The translations under genes and the position numbers were made by a program. Positions 22,818-36,000 of a stretch of 64,000 bases of DNA are shown in pieces (the stretch's first letter is position 1; each line of letters opens with the position of its first letter). The stretch is taken from contig OX579634.1 of NCBI GenBank assembly GCA_951230915.1, positions 14,596,725-14,660,724 on the forward strand, given 5' to 3'. Source of the stretch: Antitrichia curtipendula (lineage: Eukaryota; Streptophyta; Bryopsida; Hypnales; Leucodontaceae). A model generated the notes under the pieces. It saw only the letters and a list, made by a program, of their open reading frames with translations, searched no databases and was not told the origin of the DNA.

Positions 22818-24400
22818 CCTCGCTACGTACTATTCTTCAACAAGTGGCTGCTCCTGTTCCATCTCAATCCTCTGCTAATTGAGCGATACCATGATCTGCT
22901 ATCCTCATCATCTCCAGCATCTTTTCAGCAGCTAATTAATAGTTGCCAATGAACACCGTCTAGACATTACGAGTTTCAACTGGCACGCCAAGCATCCGTC
23001 GATGAAATATTACTTTTCTGAAGATCAGCTTTCTCTTCACGAAGCTAGTGCACTATATGGGCTTCACTGTCCTCCTGCCAAGATTGTGAAGATCCATTCC
23101 TCAGAAATGTTGCCCTTCCATGTCTGAAAAATTATATACAAAAACAACCTAGGGTAGTTCCACGTCTGAGTCCAATCTTGTAACACTCTCCCAAGGTGCC
23201 TGACATTCAATACGCATCTGCTATGGTACGCACTGGAGAGTCAACTATGGCCTCTCGCTTGCTTGAAAACAAAAAAAACAATTAGAAACAAGAAGCATTT
23301 CACTAAATTTGAAGAAGGAGATGGCATTAGTTTTTCACTTTACCATGTCTTCCTTAACAATTTCTAATGAGACAGTTTGGTGCCTAGATAGTATCCTACA
23401 AAAAAAAGTAAGCTTTCCTGCTCACATCCTGAATGCTTACAAAATAGACGAGTTATTTTCATTTTTTCAAATACATTACATTTGAGTACCATAGCGAAAT
23501 GAGAGATACATATGCCAAGTACCTGTCACTCGTCATCCACAAACCACCGGTCCAACTCAAACCCTAAACACCTCGAACTCGGATCGAAACGTACTCCAAT
23601 CCAAACAAGACACAACTAGGGTTAACAATCAGCGCCCATTCTCCATAACCATAGCCAGTGCGAGGTTGCATACCAATCTGATCTTAATCCACCGCACCAC
23701 GTCTCAGGGTTCCATCGCATCTCCGACTAAAGGATGACTATAAAGCCGTGGAAACGTGACTCCATACAGTTTATTCCCGAGAAATTGCCAAATCAGCAAT
23801 CTAAAATCCAAAACAGATCCTGCACATCCAATCCTCCCTTCCAATGCGACGACCTAAACACCTTTTCGGCTTCGAAATGCCCCGGAATCCAATTGACCTA
23901 GATCAGCAACCCTAAGGATCGCATCCAAAGAACTCCCATCCGAGATTCGTTTCAACTGAAAAGGAACGCCACAACGCTGAAAATGACTCCTCTCAAAGAT
24001 CCCGCACCCCTGCGCTATACTTCCTCCGAACCCCCCTGAAATGGATCCCCATTGGCCCCGAGACGCCCTTAAAAGCTCGAAACTGCTGGAAATTCTGCAC
24101 AGCAAGCTCAGAAAATGTTCGCGATCGACTAATGCAGCTTCGCGGCACTGGGAAAAAACAACGAGGATTGCGGAGAGTGCATTCGTCGGAGTGAGTGAAC
24201 GCAGCTCGGGGCAATGAAACTGAAGTGAATGCGCTTTCTCACTGACTCCCGAATGAATGGAGAGATAGCGAGACGATGTGAACCGTCGGATTCGGCGGAC
24301 CAGATCCACGGTTCAGGATCGCTGTCTCCGATCATACGACATGAGTGTATAGTGAGCAGCGTGTTTTTTTTCACATTTTCTAGGGCGCATTAAATTCGAT
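22818..24400. other. 5' UTR and promoter region of the DENND6-like gene
   Basis: Sequence upstream (gene sense) of the DENND6 start codon. Higher GC at 23500-24300 suggests a 5' UTR/promoter, possibly with a leader intron. A minus-strand open frame at 23854-24309 has no recognisable domain and is probably incidental. Confidence 0.4.
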
Positions 24401-25035
24401 TATCTTTAATTCAGAATCGCTCTCTAGGCGTTTATGTATTTATACCTGCAGTCTTCAATATTATTCACAGTTTTTTGGGGCTGCCCAACAGCGATTTTTG
24501 TATTAAGACTATAGGTTCTTTTTGCGATTAAAGAATTCAACAACCAGCTTGATTCTGCTATCCAAGATAGATTTATACATATTGAGTAGCGATCCACCAA
24601 TTTTTTTACCCCATAGAGAAGCAAACCCACCAAATTTTGAACATGTAGATGAGCAATAACTAACTTAAGGACTAAAAACAAAAATTACAACTAAATGTAG
24701 TACACAAAATTTGGCAAATATGATCCTCTCCATTTTTACAAATATGATCCTCTCCATTTTTACAAATATGATGACAAAACTATAGAAGTCAAACATTGGC
24801 CTCATACATACCAAGTCACACAAAGAGCAAATTCAAACTTGTGCATATAGAATGTCTTCAAGTGTTCATGAAACACTATAGCAATAAGATTATAAAACCT
24901 ACATGTCTAATGTTTGTGTCATGCAATCTACACTATAACCAAAAAAAGCATAACAAAATAAAAACAAGTTTGCCTACATAGAATGCTCTGCCTCTTGATG
25001 ACTGTAGGAGCTCATGTCCATTCACAACATTCAAT
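24401..25035. other. AT-rich gap, no gene recognised
   Basis: Contains a perfect direct repeat of about 23 bp (ATATGATCCTCTCCATTTTT) around 24718-24768. No convincing coding frame. Confidence 0.4.
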
Positions 25036-27682
25036 GATTTTCTTGGTATCTATCCTGCTTGGACTTAGCAAGTCTCCAATCTTTAATTGCTTCCTTATAT
25101 GGCATGGTCTTAATCGTGAAGTGATTCTAGGCAAACATAGTTGCACACAAAGGCAAGTGGTCTGTCAAGCGGTTCCGAATCTTGCTTTTGAGAAACAAAA
25201 CATTGCTAAATGTTTGCTCGTCTTCTACGCTTTCTAGGACCTACATCATCAAGCAACAAGGCAATATGTTAGAATTCTTAATCAACAATGAGAAAATCTA
25301 CAACTAGAAACTAACAATGTGCAAGCCATGTTCAAACATATTGGAAGCTAGTCATAGAGCTTGCATTATAAACCAGACTGCAATGTAACTCCAAAATGGC
25401 AAAACTCAATCCAATCCAAAGGCCCCAAACTGAAGGTAAAGATGTTGCTAAAGTGAAACCTTCACTAAAATATAATTATAAGTGACATACAACCAAAACT
25501 AAAAGAAAATCATAACTGAAATGAGAGGAAGAATACTACAAATTTGTACCATGATCATAGCTATTTCAGCAAGTTTGAAAAATTCTGGAAAACCCTTAGG
25601 TAGCATTGGAGACAAGCTCAAATTGCGCCATAACTTTGTCATTGGATGGATGTGGAGGTCTATTGCACGCATTGCATGCAAGCTGTTATTGATCATGGCA
25701 ATTCGAAAGCATCCAAGCTGCTTCTCTAAGGCTCTTGGTGATACCAACTCCCAGGTCCACTCCCACCTATTGACCTCTACCTCCATTTCCTTGGGCAGTC
25801 CAAATACATTCTTGATAACACCAAGGTGATGTTGCAATTGTCTCTCATTCACATCTGCAAGCCAAAATTGTGGATATACGATGCTTAGAGCATCCATAAT
25901 ATGGCTTGGTGGAAAGCGGTTGGACAACTCCATCATAATCTTTGTTGCAGCCTCTGCAAAATATGAAACACAGACATTGATCAACAATTATAATGTTAGC
26001 TACTTAAAGCAATGTAAAATTAAAAACATGCAATGAATTTAATATCATACGTTCATGCAATCTAGCAATTCCAAACAACAAAGGCAACAATACTTTAATT
26101 TCAAAAATAATTTTATAAGTCCACACTCCACACAACCAGGGCACCAATAATTGAGATTCAACAATGTCAAATAACATGATATGAAAAGATAGATCTATTG
26201 AAAAACTATTAATCCACAAATAAATAAATAAATTTGAACTTGAAAAGCCAAACTAACAAGTATATGAAAAAATAAAAGAATTTAAAAATGTTAATGTCAA
26301 AATGGCCCATATATGAAAAAATAACCAAATTGAAAAATTGCAATGCCAAATCCACTAAAAGAAAGGAAGCTAAAGGAAAATACACCTTGAACATCCGTCT
26401 TCACTTCAGATTTGATCACTTCCCACAACCTATGTGTAATAAAATCATGTCTCCCCGTGAAGGCACTGAAGTAAGTGGCATTCAAATGTGACCCTGCTAT
26501 AGTCTCTTGATGAGCTTCAAACACCAAGTGTTCTTCACCATTGTTTAAGTCCGGCTGCCACCGTAGCTTCACATGGTCATTGATCATTTCAGAAATAGAG
26601 TTGAACTGCAAAAATGCATCAGACTTGAAAGTTGTTTCATCATTTATGTAGGCTGCATGAATGTCTTGCTAGTAAATTGTTAGTGCTCTGGTAAAGTCAC
26701 AGACATATACATTTGGGGATTGAGCAAACACAATCAAATGTTTTATAATTTGCAAAAGAGTTAGTAAAGCAGCCAACCATAGCAAGGTTTTAACATCAAC
26801 CAAACGATCAAAATTGGCACAGGCCCCTTTGATGGCCGGCTTCACAAATGTGTATATACATCTTTATGAGCAACACCTGGTACTCCGAAATGACATGCTT
26901 GAGAGGGGACAACATTGAGATCCACCGAGTTTTAACATTATTCAGAATTTTACCACCCTTTGAATTCAACAGCTCTAATAGCTTCTGCAACTCCAAGTGT
27001 CACTTGGGGCTCTTACTAAATTAAAAGTATAATTTCTTGAGCAACTTCTCAATTGTGGAGATCATCTAGAAATTTGATAGAACCTCCATTGCTAGGTCTG
27101 TCCGATAGGCAACACAGTGCATGCCAACACAATGGGGAGCATAAAGTCCTTGCAGCTGCACTGTGACTCCAGTACATTTTTTCTACAAGACAGATGCCCC
27201 AAAACAAAACAAAGAAATTTCTCCCAAATATCTTGTTTGCTTAATCCACCATCACGGTTGATGGACCTTACTATGACCCTGATTATATTTGGCACTGTTG
27301 CACCATCAATCAATCTCTCTAAGGTCAACAACAATGGCACCCTTTTCCAATCAATGAGCACATACGCATGTATAGAAATCCATGATTGGTTATCTACCGT
27401 AGTGACCTCATCATAAGTAAGGGAGAAATAGTTGGCTCCACTCACCACTTCCTTTGTCTGTTTTTGCACAACATTGTACATGCTCTCTGCAAGCTGTCAG
27501 CCAGAAGAATCAAACCAATGCTTTACTGGTAATTTTGGGCAACATAGTTGCTTTAGAAGGACACATATGTGTTCATATTCTGTCATTGGTCGGCCAAAAG
27601 AGAGTAAGTGAAAAATTACTGCCATTTGAACATCTTTCCGTTTTGGTGGAGCCCCAGCCGTGAAAATGTCAGGTACTGGCAA
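25036..27682 (-). pseudogene. Decayed hAT-like transposase gene
   Basis: Fragments of one protein can be followed on the minus strand: 27682-27497 (starts around VPDIFTAGAPPKRKDVQMAV), 27496-27092 (SGANYFSLTYDEVTTVDNQS, the conserved acidic start of a hAT/DUF4371-type catalytic domain), 26996-26850 (NNVKTRWISMLSPLKHVISE), 26611-26390, 25987-25499, and a C-terminal tail ending near 25036 (DWRLAKSKQDRYQENH then stop). A TGA at 27499-27497 falls where the reading frame calls for Trp, and frame breaks occur near 27225 and elsewhere, so it cannot make an intact protein. Such genes are cut-and-paste transposases or domesticated relatives. Terminal inverted repeats were not located. Confidence 0.7.
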
Positions 27683-30600
27683 GGTAGTATAGAGCCTTTC
27701 TGCCTTCTTGTGCTTCGATTATGTGTTCATCTAAGATTCTCCTTTTTTTTTACCCAATTTTGGTTTGTTACTATTCGCAGTTGTCCACCCTTCATTCTTT
27801 TTTAAGTTGTCCCCCTTGGCATCTAAGAGGTAATTGTGTCCAGAGACACGAGAGCATATGATGCACTTTACTTTTTCATAATTTCCAACTCCATGTGGAT
27901 CTTATTTACACCGGGGGTATTTCAAGGTCCAGCTCTCTTGGTATCCCTTCCTGCAATAGTTCAAATGAAGTAGAAAATGTGTTAGACTTACAACCTACAT
28001 AAAAGGATATGATTAGATAGGATAGACATCAAAAGGTTGTTGTAGGAATAGTAATGACCCAAGATTCCATTCCATTTGCTAAATTTTGAATACAACCATC
28101 TTAAGCAAGAAAATTGATTGTTCATGATTTTCTCATTGGCGATAAATGATTAATTTCCAAGAGAATTCCAAAGCTAAGTGAGGTTCTGAAGTGCACTATT
28201 ACTACCAGTGTCTCTTTAAGATTTCTTGCTCTTTTTGTTTTTGTTTTTGCCTCCACTATTTCATCTATGCAATAAACCCTTGGAATCTCAATATCAATTA
28301 ATTACAGCTATGGACGGACCATGACTAAATTAAACTTGAAATCTACATCTGGCATTTCGACAAAGTGCATTCACGTACAGAAATTCTCCTACACATGGCA
28401 AGAACAAAATTAGAGGAGGACGACAACTGGACTCAGTGACAGGAAGCACAAGCCAAACAACACAAGCCAAATAACACTCTCAAATCGCAAGCTGTGTAGG
28501 AAGAAACCTGGTAGCCACAAGTGAGATTACTCTAGACTGGTTCCTAATTAGGATATCAGATCCTGAAATTGTAGCGTTATATATTTGGAAATTTACTGCA
28601 GACGACTATCCTCTTGGCTTGCTTTCTGATCTACGCTCTATCTATTTCGTTACTCGTTTCAGCTCTTGAATGTTGATCAAATTACATGCACCCTAGTCTA
28701 GAGATAACACTATATTGCTCAACCTCAAGCTACATACACACTTTGTAAAGCAAAACAATTGTAATTCATAACTTCAGAACCGAAGCCAGTTGACATAATT
28801 TGACTCCCAATATCACTCTAAAACCGCAACCATATAAACCCTAATTCCTCACCAAAAACGAGGAACGCAAAGAAAACGATCCTACACACCTGTGAGCTCC
28901 CAATTTGTCACTTGGGACTCGTAGAATTATTTTTTTGGAAATTTGCAATTTAAAGTTGATAAAAATATACAAAAAGCCATAAAAAGAGTTTAGAATCAAA
29001 ATAGGGTTGTGTCATACCCATTATAGTATTTGATCTAGATTTGTGTTTAGACTTAGAATCCTACCAAACCTAGCTCCAAAATAGGGTAGAATGAACAAAA
29101 CGGTTAGATTTGGAGGATTTGAGTCACATAGCCCCCAAAGGATTAAATCCCACCATGAATGTGGCAATTCATGGCTAAGTCGGTCTGAGGGATCCATAGC
29201 AAGGCCACTAGGTCAGGTCCCAGAGTTAGGTTTAGAATTCCCCATCAGATCGACGAATTCCCAAAACCCCGATTGTTAGCATGCAGGAGCCACTAAAGCA
29301 AGATCGGGCCCATGAAGGAATCTACAGCCCAATGATGGTGTTCTAGGATAAATCCCATGCCATGAGTCCAACGACAAAATCAATTCGCCAAGATTCTTCT
29401 ATCTGCAAAAGATTCCTGCACCGTTGCTAATTCAAGGAGATGGTCAATTTCATCTCCACTGATCAATTGTGCTAGGTACGGAAACGTACCTGCACGTCTT
29501 TCATGCGACTCCCTGAGAGGTCACTCGAAAATTTTCGTCATCTTCCGACTTGCAAAAGAACCTTTTCCGGGTAGTCAACCCTTCTAACCTCTAAGGGGAA
29601 TTTCATGGAAATTACCTAAGTTACAATAAAATCTCACTAAAAATTAGACTAGCTTGTTTTATGTTAATAATGCGCTCCGTGAAGTTTCACAGCATTCCAA
29701 TAGCGGCAAGTATCCGAACCGGCGAGATTCCTCGGGAATTAACCACGTGGCGGGATCCCCGCCACATTGACCAGCATTCCGGGACCATACAATGGAGAAA
29801 CGAAGTCAACCAAGAGTCCTTTCCAACTCTCTCGCACCTACCGGAGACCCTAGGCTATTCACATTTCTCAAAATAGGAGACCCCCAAGATCTAGGATTTT
29901 ACCACAATTTGATTTTTGAACTAATTAGCCTACGATGGGGTTTTGGCCTCGGTACGGGGGGTAGAGGGGTTTTAGACTAAACACAACAATCTGGAGCCAA
30001 CGGCGCAATCCGTTTGATGATTGGAGTTAATCTCTAAAAGTTAGGATGTTGGTCCAGCGTAGATGGTTGAAGTAGATTTTTAGGGATTAGGATGAAAATC
30101 TTTGAAGATGAGGATGAAAATCCAAGTTGATAAGGTTACCTTAGAACTCTAGAGGGAGGGATGGGCCCTTGAAAACCTATTTAAGGTCCCCATTTTCTCT
30201 CTAGAACACACCCAATTCTTGTTTTGGATCCATGGGTCCAAGTTATTTTTGGATATTTTGGCGTTTGAAGCCCAAAACCTCTACGGTGTTTTCGGAGCAC
30301 TTTTGGCTTCTTTTGTTGTTGTTTTTCAAGCTTTGAAGGTCCTTGGGGGTTCTTCTATCTTGCCTTGTGTACTCCTTGTGTGTTTTCTCTTGTGTTTCGT
30401 ATATACTCTTAGGAACTAACCCTTGTGTTTTGAGGGCCTTTTGTGTTTGCTACTAATCCTAAAGTCACCCTCTTCAGTGCCTTGACATATGCCGCCATTG
30501 GGGGCCTTTGGAGTTTGAGTCATTTGATTTACCTTGTTATATTAACTCACGTGTATTCTCTTAAGTCAAGTGCTTTACTTTTGTCTAACATCCATCTCGT

Positions 30601-31031
30601 TATATGGCCCCCCTCCATTGACGGCGAAGCTTTGACTTCATCATGTGCATTTTCTACGTGTTTTTTTCCCTTTGTCTAACCCTCGCTTGGCTATGTGTAC
30701 CCCCCTCGAGAACGGCAAAACTTGGACTGTAGAATCTAAAAAAATTTGGCATTTTTTATAGTTATCCTCGGAACGGCAAAGCTTTGATTCTAGGGTCTAG
30801 AAAAGTTTGGCATTTTTTACAAAATTCCAACCATCCTTCTACCTTAGTGTCCAAATATCCACATGGGGATATTATCGCTAGTGTCCAGATATCCAAGAGT
30901 TTCAAAAATAGTTGAATCAGTATAACGTCCGTTGTCCTTTAGTTCCAAATCAAAAGGTTAGATCACAAAGACGAGACGACCAGAGGCTAGATCAGAAAGC
31001 GGGATGACCAACTGGTCAAGGGGGTCGGGAG
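27683..31031. other. Unassigned region, no gene recognised
   Basis: No coding frame with recognisable similarity. 28900-30400 is less AT-rich than its surroundings and could be decayed retrotransposon sequence, but I could not identify paired LTRs. Two tandem arrays lie at and beyond its right end. Confidence 0.35.
30711..30820 (+). repeat. 61-bp tandem repeat, two units
   Basis: AACGGCAAAACTTGGACTGT at 30711 and GAACGGCAAAGCTTTGATTC at 30771 begin units that both run through TCTA(A/G)AAAA and TTTGGCATTTTTTA. A more diverged unit (GACGGCGAAGCTTTGACTTC) lies at about 30619. Confidence 0.6.
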
Positions 31032-31230
31032 CTCGGGCTAGTCTAGGGGCTTGGGGAGAACTCGGGCTAGTCTAGGGGCTTAGAGAGAACTTGGGCTGTC
31101 TAGGGGCTTGGGGAGAACTCGGGCTAGTCTAGGGGCTTAGAGAGAACTTGGGCTGTCTAGGGGCTTAGAAAGAACTTGGGCTGGTCCAGGGGCTTGGAGA
31201 GAACTCGGGCTGTCCAAGGGTCTCGGGGAA
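31032..31230 (+). repeat. 28-29-bp minisatellite, seven units
   Basis: Seven units in tandem starting at 31032, 31061, 31090, 31118, 31147, 31175 and 31204. Consensus starts CTCGGGCTAGTCTAGGGGCT and ends TGGGGAGAA or TAGAGAGAA. The 29/28-bp length variants and the TGGGGA/TAGAGA variants alternate, suggesting a higher-order dimer. Confidence 0.9.
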
Positions 31231-31800
31231 CTGGTTACAAAGAAAAATCAGATTCTACAAGAAAACAAAAGACTAGTTGAAGTCCAGAGTCTGGGTGGGG
31301 AGTCGGGCTTGTTTTTAAAACAAAAATTGACAAGGGAACTATTGAGAAAAGAAAGGAAGAGAAAATGGGGTCTAGTCCTGGCTAAAGCTCCACGCAGGAT
31401 AATCATCCGTCCAGCACCTATAAAACCACTCAAAGATAGAAGGAGAAGGAAAGGAGAGGATGGCTATATGGGCAATTTAGGTGAGAGAGACGATAAATAG
31501 TGACCTAGGCTTGGCTAAGTAGGCGTAAGGAGGAAAATCTCGAGAATTTGTAGTAACCATTAGAAAGTGGATTAGGATGACACAAAGGCAAGGTCGTGTA
31601 AGAGGGTAGAAGGGACATTAAAACCTCCTTGGAGTTTGAGTCTATAGTTGTAAGACATCCATAAAAGCTTAGGTGGAATAGTATTAGTGTAGAAGAAGAG
31701 AGGGAAAAAGAAAAGGAAGGAGGAAAGGAAAGAAGGAATTTAGATTGCACGGGTGTATCAATTTTCTAAAAATAAGCGATGAGCTTGGAAGAGATTCAAA

Positions 31801-31880
31801 CAAAATCAAGGACCACCATGGAGCATGAGGATGTGCATGCGGATGTGGACGAACTTATCTTTGACACCGGCAGTGAAGAG
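31801..31880 (+). other. Possible isolated exon of unknown function
   Basis: An ATG at 31780-31782 opens a frame that runs through EEIQTKSRTTMEHEDVHADV and ends in acidic codons at a plausible splice donor (GAAGAG|GTGAGT near 31880). I could not find a downstream exon that joins it, so this may be a transposon gag fragment or chance. Confidence 0.25.
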
Positions 31881-32149
31881 GTGAGTTTTTGAATTAATCC
31901 TTGGTGTTTTTCTCTAATTACCATTGATTTCCTTAATTAGCCCTTTACGCGCGATTAGCAAGCTGTGATTAGTGCAAGTAGGTATTAGATTCAAAAGTTG
32001 CTAGATTAGGGATAGAGGGTTCCGAAACCATATTACACTTAGGATTTGGCTTCAAATTGACCATGTTAGGATAAGTTAAATAGTAGGGGGTAAACGGAGG
32101 AATTGAGTTATAATTTCATCCCAAAGGAACCATGGATGGAAATTAGGGA

Positions 32150-32670
32150 TTTAGATTAAAAGGAGAACCTAGGATTAAAACTAGGAGTTAATTAGAAGTT
32201 AAAAATCTAGAGTTAACTTTGGAAAGTAAATCGGTTAGGGTTAATTTGAAAGCGTAATCTAGAAGTCAAATTTTCAAGTAAAATCTTAGAGTTAGGTTAG
32301 AAAGTAAAGACTCAGAATTAAAAGTCATAAGTTAGAATTAAATTTAGAGGTTAATTTTTAGAGTCAATTGAGGAGCAAAAAGTTAGAGTAAAATCAACAC
32401 TCAAAGTAGAAGTAAAAATTAGAGTAGAAGTTAAATTGTAGAGTTAATTCTAGAAGTAGAAACCAGGGTTAAAAATCAAAAGATAGAGTTAAATTTTGAG
32501 GGTAAATTCTAGAGTTAATTTAGGAGTAAAAAAAACGAGAGTAAAGGTCAAAACATAGAGTCAAATTTGGAAGTTAAAAATTAGAATTAGCACTAAGGAG
32601 TAAAAATCTAGAGTTACATTTAGAGGTTGAAAATTAGAGTAAAAGTTGAGCTTTAGGATTAGTCTTTAAA
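32150..32670 (+). repeat. Degenerate AGAGTTAAA-type repeat tract
   Basis: About 520 bp dominated by short variants of (T)AGAGTTAAA, TTAGAAGTTAAA and TAAAAATTAGAG, spaced roughly 15-25 bp apart. Strongly purine-rich on this strand (few C). It looks like a decayed minisatellite with a mixed period rather than unique sequence. Confidence 0.7.
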
Positions 32671-33095
32671 AATAGAACTTCCAAGGGGGGCGTCAAAACA
32701 CAAAGATAGTCTTAGGAGTTCATGGAAGGAATATAAGGGTTCTCCTTTCACGTAGTTAGGGACGTAGAAATGACGCCAACTACCCAGTCAACCCTAGACA
32801 TAGAATAGATAGTTAGGGAGTTAGGATTCACTATTACCCTTGATAACTGCAATTAGCCTGTTAGTTACCCATGCACTTCTAGTTAGTTTCGCTGCCATCC
32901 ACGACACTTAAGAGACGTTAGCAAAAAAGATCCATTGCTTGGAAGGCACAATGGACCGCGCTCACAACACCCCCATATATTAAAAAGTAAATAAAGGCAT
33001 AGAACCTGGTTGGTGTTCGCTTGATTACCAAGGGTGGGTAATCCAACGCCTACAATGCTTGACGGCATTTCCAGCTCTACACATATTGGAGTATG

Positions 33096-36000
33096 TTGAA
33101 AATGAGAGCCGTATTAACTCAAAAAGATGATGATGGCAAGGAGTATGTGATTACATATGCTTCACGAAGCAACAATAATGCAGAGTCTAAATATTCATCT
33201 TATGAAGGAGAGTGCTTGACAGTAGTGTGGGCAGTTGCTCATTTTTGTTCATATCTTTATGGCTAGAGCTTTACACTTGTGACAGATCATCAACCTTTGA
33301 AATGATTGATGGAGTCTAATAAACTTACAAGAAAGGTTGCTAGGTGGGCTTTACTACTACAAGAATATGATTTTGAAGTAGTCCATGAAACGGGATTACA
33401 AAATTTGGATGTTGATGGCTTGAGCCACAATCCAAGCTCGTTAGAAGAGGATTTAACTGGTGCCCAATGGCATGGCACATGTGATCAAGAGGCAATGCCA
33501 GGGTGGCATGCTTCATCTTATTTGGCATGGATGGAAGAAAGATCTAGCCAAAATTTAGGAGAGACTCAATTGGATGTTTTTGATGAGGATTTGGATGAAA
33601 GAGGACGTCAAATTACTACTGATGTGTAGAAAGACTAAGGCCTTTTACATCGTTTTCAGCATGGGGAGTTTTTGCCTAGTACTCCCTCTCAAGAAAGAGC
33701 CTGGATAGCCCATCACTTGGCTAAGTTTCATTGGAAAGGTGGCCTTATATTTCGTTGATGGCAGGATGGTACACGGAGAGTTGTTCCTAGGCTAAACCAA
33801 CGTCTTCAATTGATATGTCAAGTTCATGAAGAGTTGAGCCATTTTGGAGTGAGTCGTACATACTCCATGTTGCAAGGTTTATATTGGTGGATGGGCATGA
33901 GACAAGGGGTAGCAACCTATGTAGGGAGGTGTGAAGTCTGCGATCGGGTCAAATCAAGCTTCAACATGCTAACTCCCCAAGTATGGCCTTTACTAATCAT
34001 GGGCTTGGGCTACAGGTGGAGTCTTGACTTTGCTGGGCCATTGACAATCACATCACGAGGTGCCAAGTATGTACTTGTGATGGTAGAGCATTTCAGCAAG
34101 TGGATTGAATTAGTGGCACTACCATAGAATTCCTCGGAGTTAGCAGCAACGGCATTCCTTGACCGTGTATTGGCTAGATTTGCAGCTCCAACTGAGGTAT
34201 TGACAGACCAAGGGAGAGAGTTTCTTAAGGCATTTGAAGAGCTTTGCACTAAAGCTCTAATTGATCACTGTACAACATCAAGGACCAGAGGTTGATGGTT
34301 TAGTAGAGAAGGTGGTTCAAACTGTCAAACGTGGTTTGCGTAAGTATAGATTGTTGGTAGGCAATCACCGAGATTGGGATTTGAAGTTGCCATGGATAGC
34401 AATAGGTTATCGCTTTAGTCGACAGGCATCTCTTGCTTCTTTTAGCCCATATAAGCTATTGTATGGTAGAGAGCCAATGTTACTATCAGTAGTGAGAAAA
34501 AAATTGGATCCACACTAGAAGAAAATGAGGGGTTTTACGACTGCAAAGAACAACTGCTTTTTGAGTTGTGTGACTAATTTGCGACAGGTGACAATCTAGA
34601 GGTCCGTAGTTGTAGTGGACAAGTCGCATGGAAAATTAGAGTCGCAAAATGAAGTGAATCTGTTTTTCATCCAGCAACATAGTTTGAACCTCGTTGACGG
34701 CCTTTTCTGACGTGGTCGCTTATGTGTACTCGCTGCCACGTGACGTCGGTCATTCAATTGATGAGTTGTGCGACTTGTTTGCGACTTATCTGTGACTCCA
34801 TTGCGACTTGTTGGCGACTCATTTGCGACTTGTTTATAACTTGTAGATTTTAAAACTCTAATCTTAATGATTTGTAGATTTTGGATATTACAAATCTAAA
34901 TTCTATTTTAGATTTTAGATATTTAGATTTAAAATATTTCATTGGTTTAGGAAATTATATAATTTAAAAATTCTTCGATTTTTACAATTTGTAGAAATCT
35001 ACAAATTGTTAAAATCAACAATTTGTAGAAATCTACAAATTGTAGAAATCTACACTTAATAGAAATCTTAAAATTCTACTAAGGGAGTTCATTACATAAG
35101 AATACAACAACTTACAAGTCTTATATATCTAACCTAATGGTACTCTTGACAATTGATATGGGACAATTGCTATAAGACAAATAACCAGGAAACAAATTAG
35201 AAAACGACTACAAAACAACCAAAAGAATTCTAGAAAATTCTAGTTGTTTTCTAGTCATTCTCTAGTTGCAATCTAGTCACAGAGAAGCTCTATAATAGTG
35301 TAGGGTTACAAGAGTGTAACAGAGTTGTCATTTACGAATTCTAGTTGTTTCTAGTTGCAATCTAGTCATTTTTTAGTAAGACTATAGTTGTTTTCTAGTT
35401 GTAGTCTAGTCGTTTTCTAGTCAAACTATAGTTGTTTCTAGTCGCAAACTAGTTGTTTTCTAGTCAAATTGTGGTCAAATTTAGATAATATGCGATTGTG
35501 GTTTGCCATAGTGGACTCCATGTTGCGTAGAGTTGTCCACATCGACAATTGTGATGAAAACTGGATGTAGAATACCTCACAGTAATTCTAATTGCCAACT
35601 CTGTTACAATCCTGTAACCCTACACTTCATTCTACGACTACTTTGGGGCTAAACAACCTAGTTGTCAAATTTGGTACATATAGAGAGGATTACAATTGCA
35701 GGATAGTTGTATAGGATACTAGTTGCATAGTAGTCGGTTGTGTCGGACACGTTTTTTCTTCTAGTGCTAGTAGTAGACTTGGATGATCCAGGAGTTTGGA
35801 CAGAGGTGCTACGAGATCGGACTGAGTATTTCCAAAGGGCCATGCCAATAGCTATGGAGAATTTAGCAATAGCGCAACATAGAGATACTCTCAGATATGT
35901 ACGCATTAGAAGTAGGGCTTATAGGCCTCAACTTCAATGGTTCAAGGTTGGAGATTATGTGTATTTACAACGTGAAGCACCAACAATCTTGGATGTTCGG

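Noticed and set aside
23854..24309. 151-codon frame upstream of DENND6
   Set aside because: Composition is Ser/Arg/Gly-rich without any domain, overlaps the probable promoter/leader, and could not be spliced in frame to exon 1.
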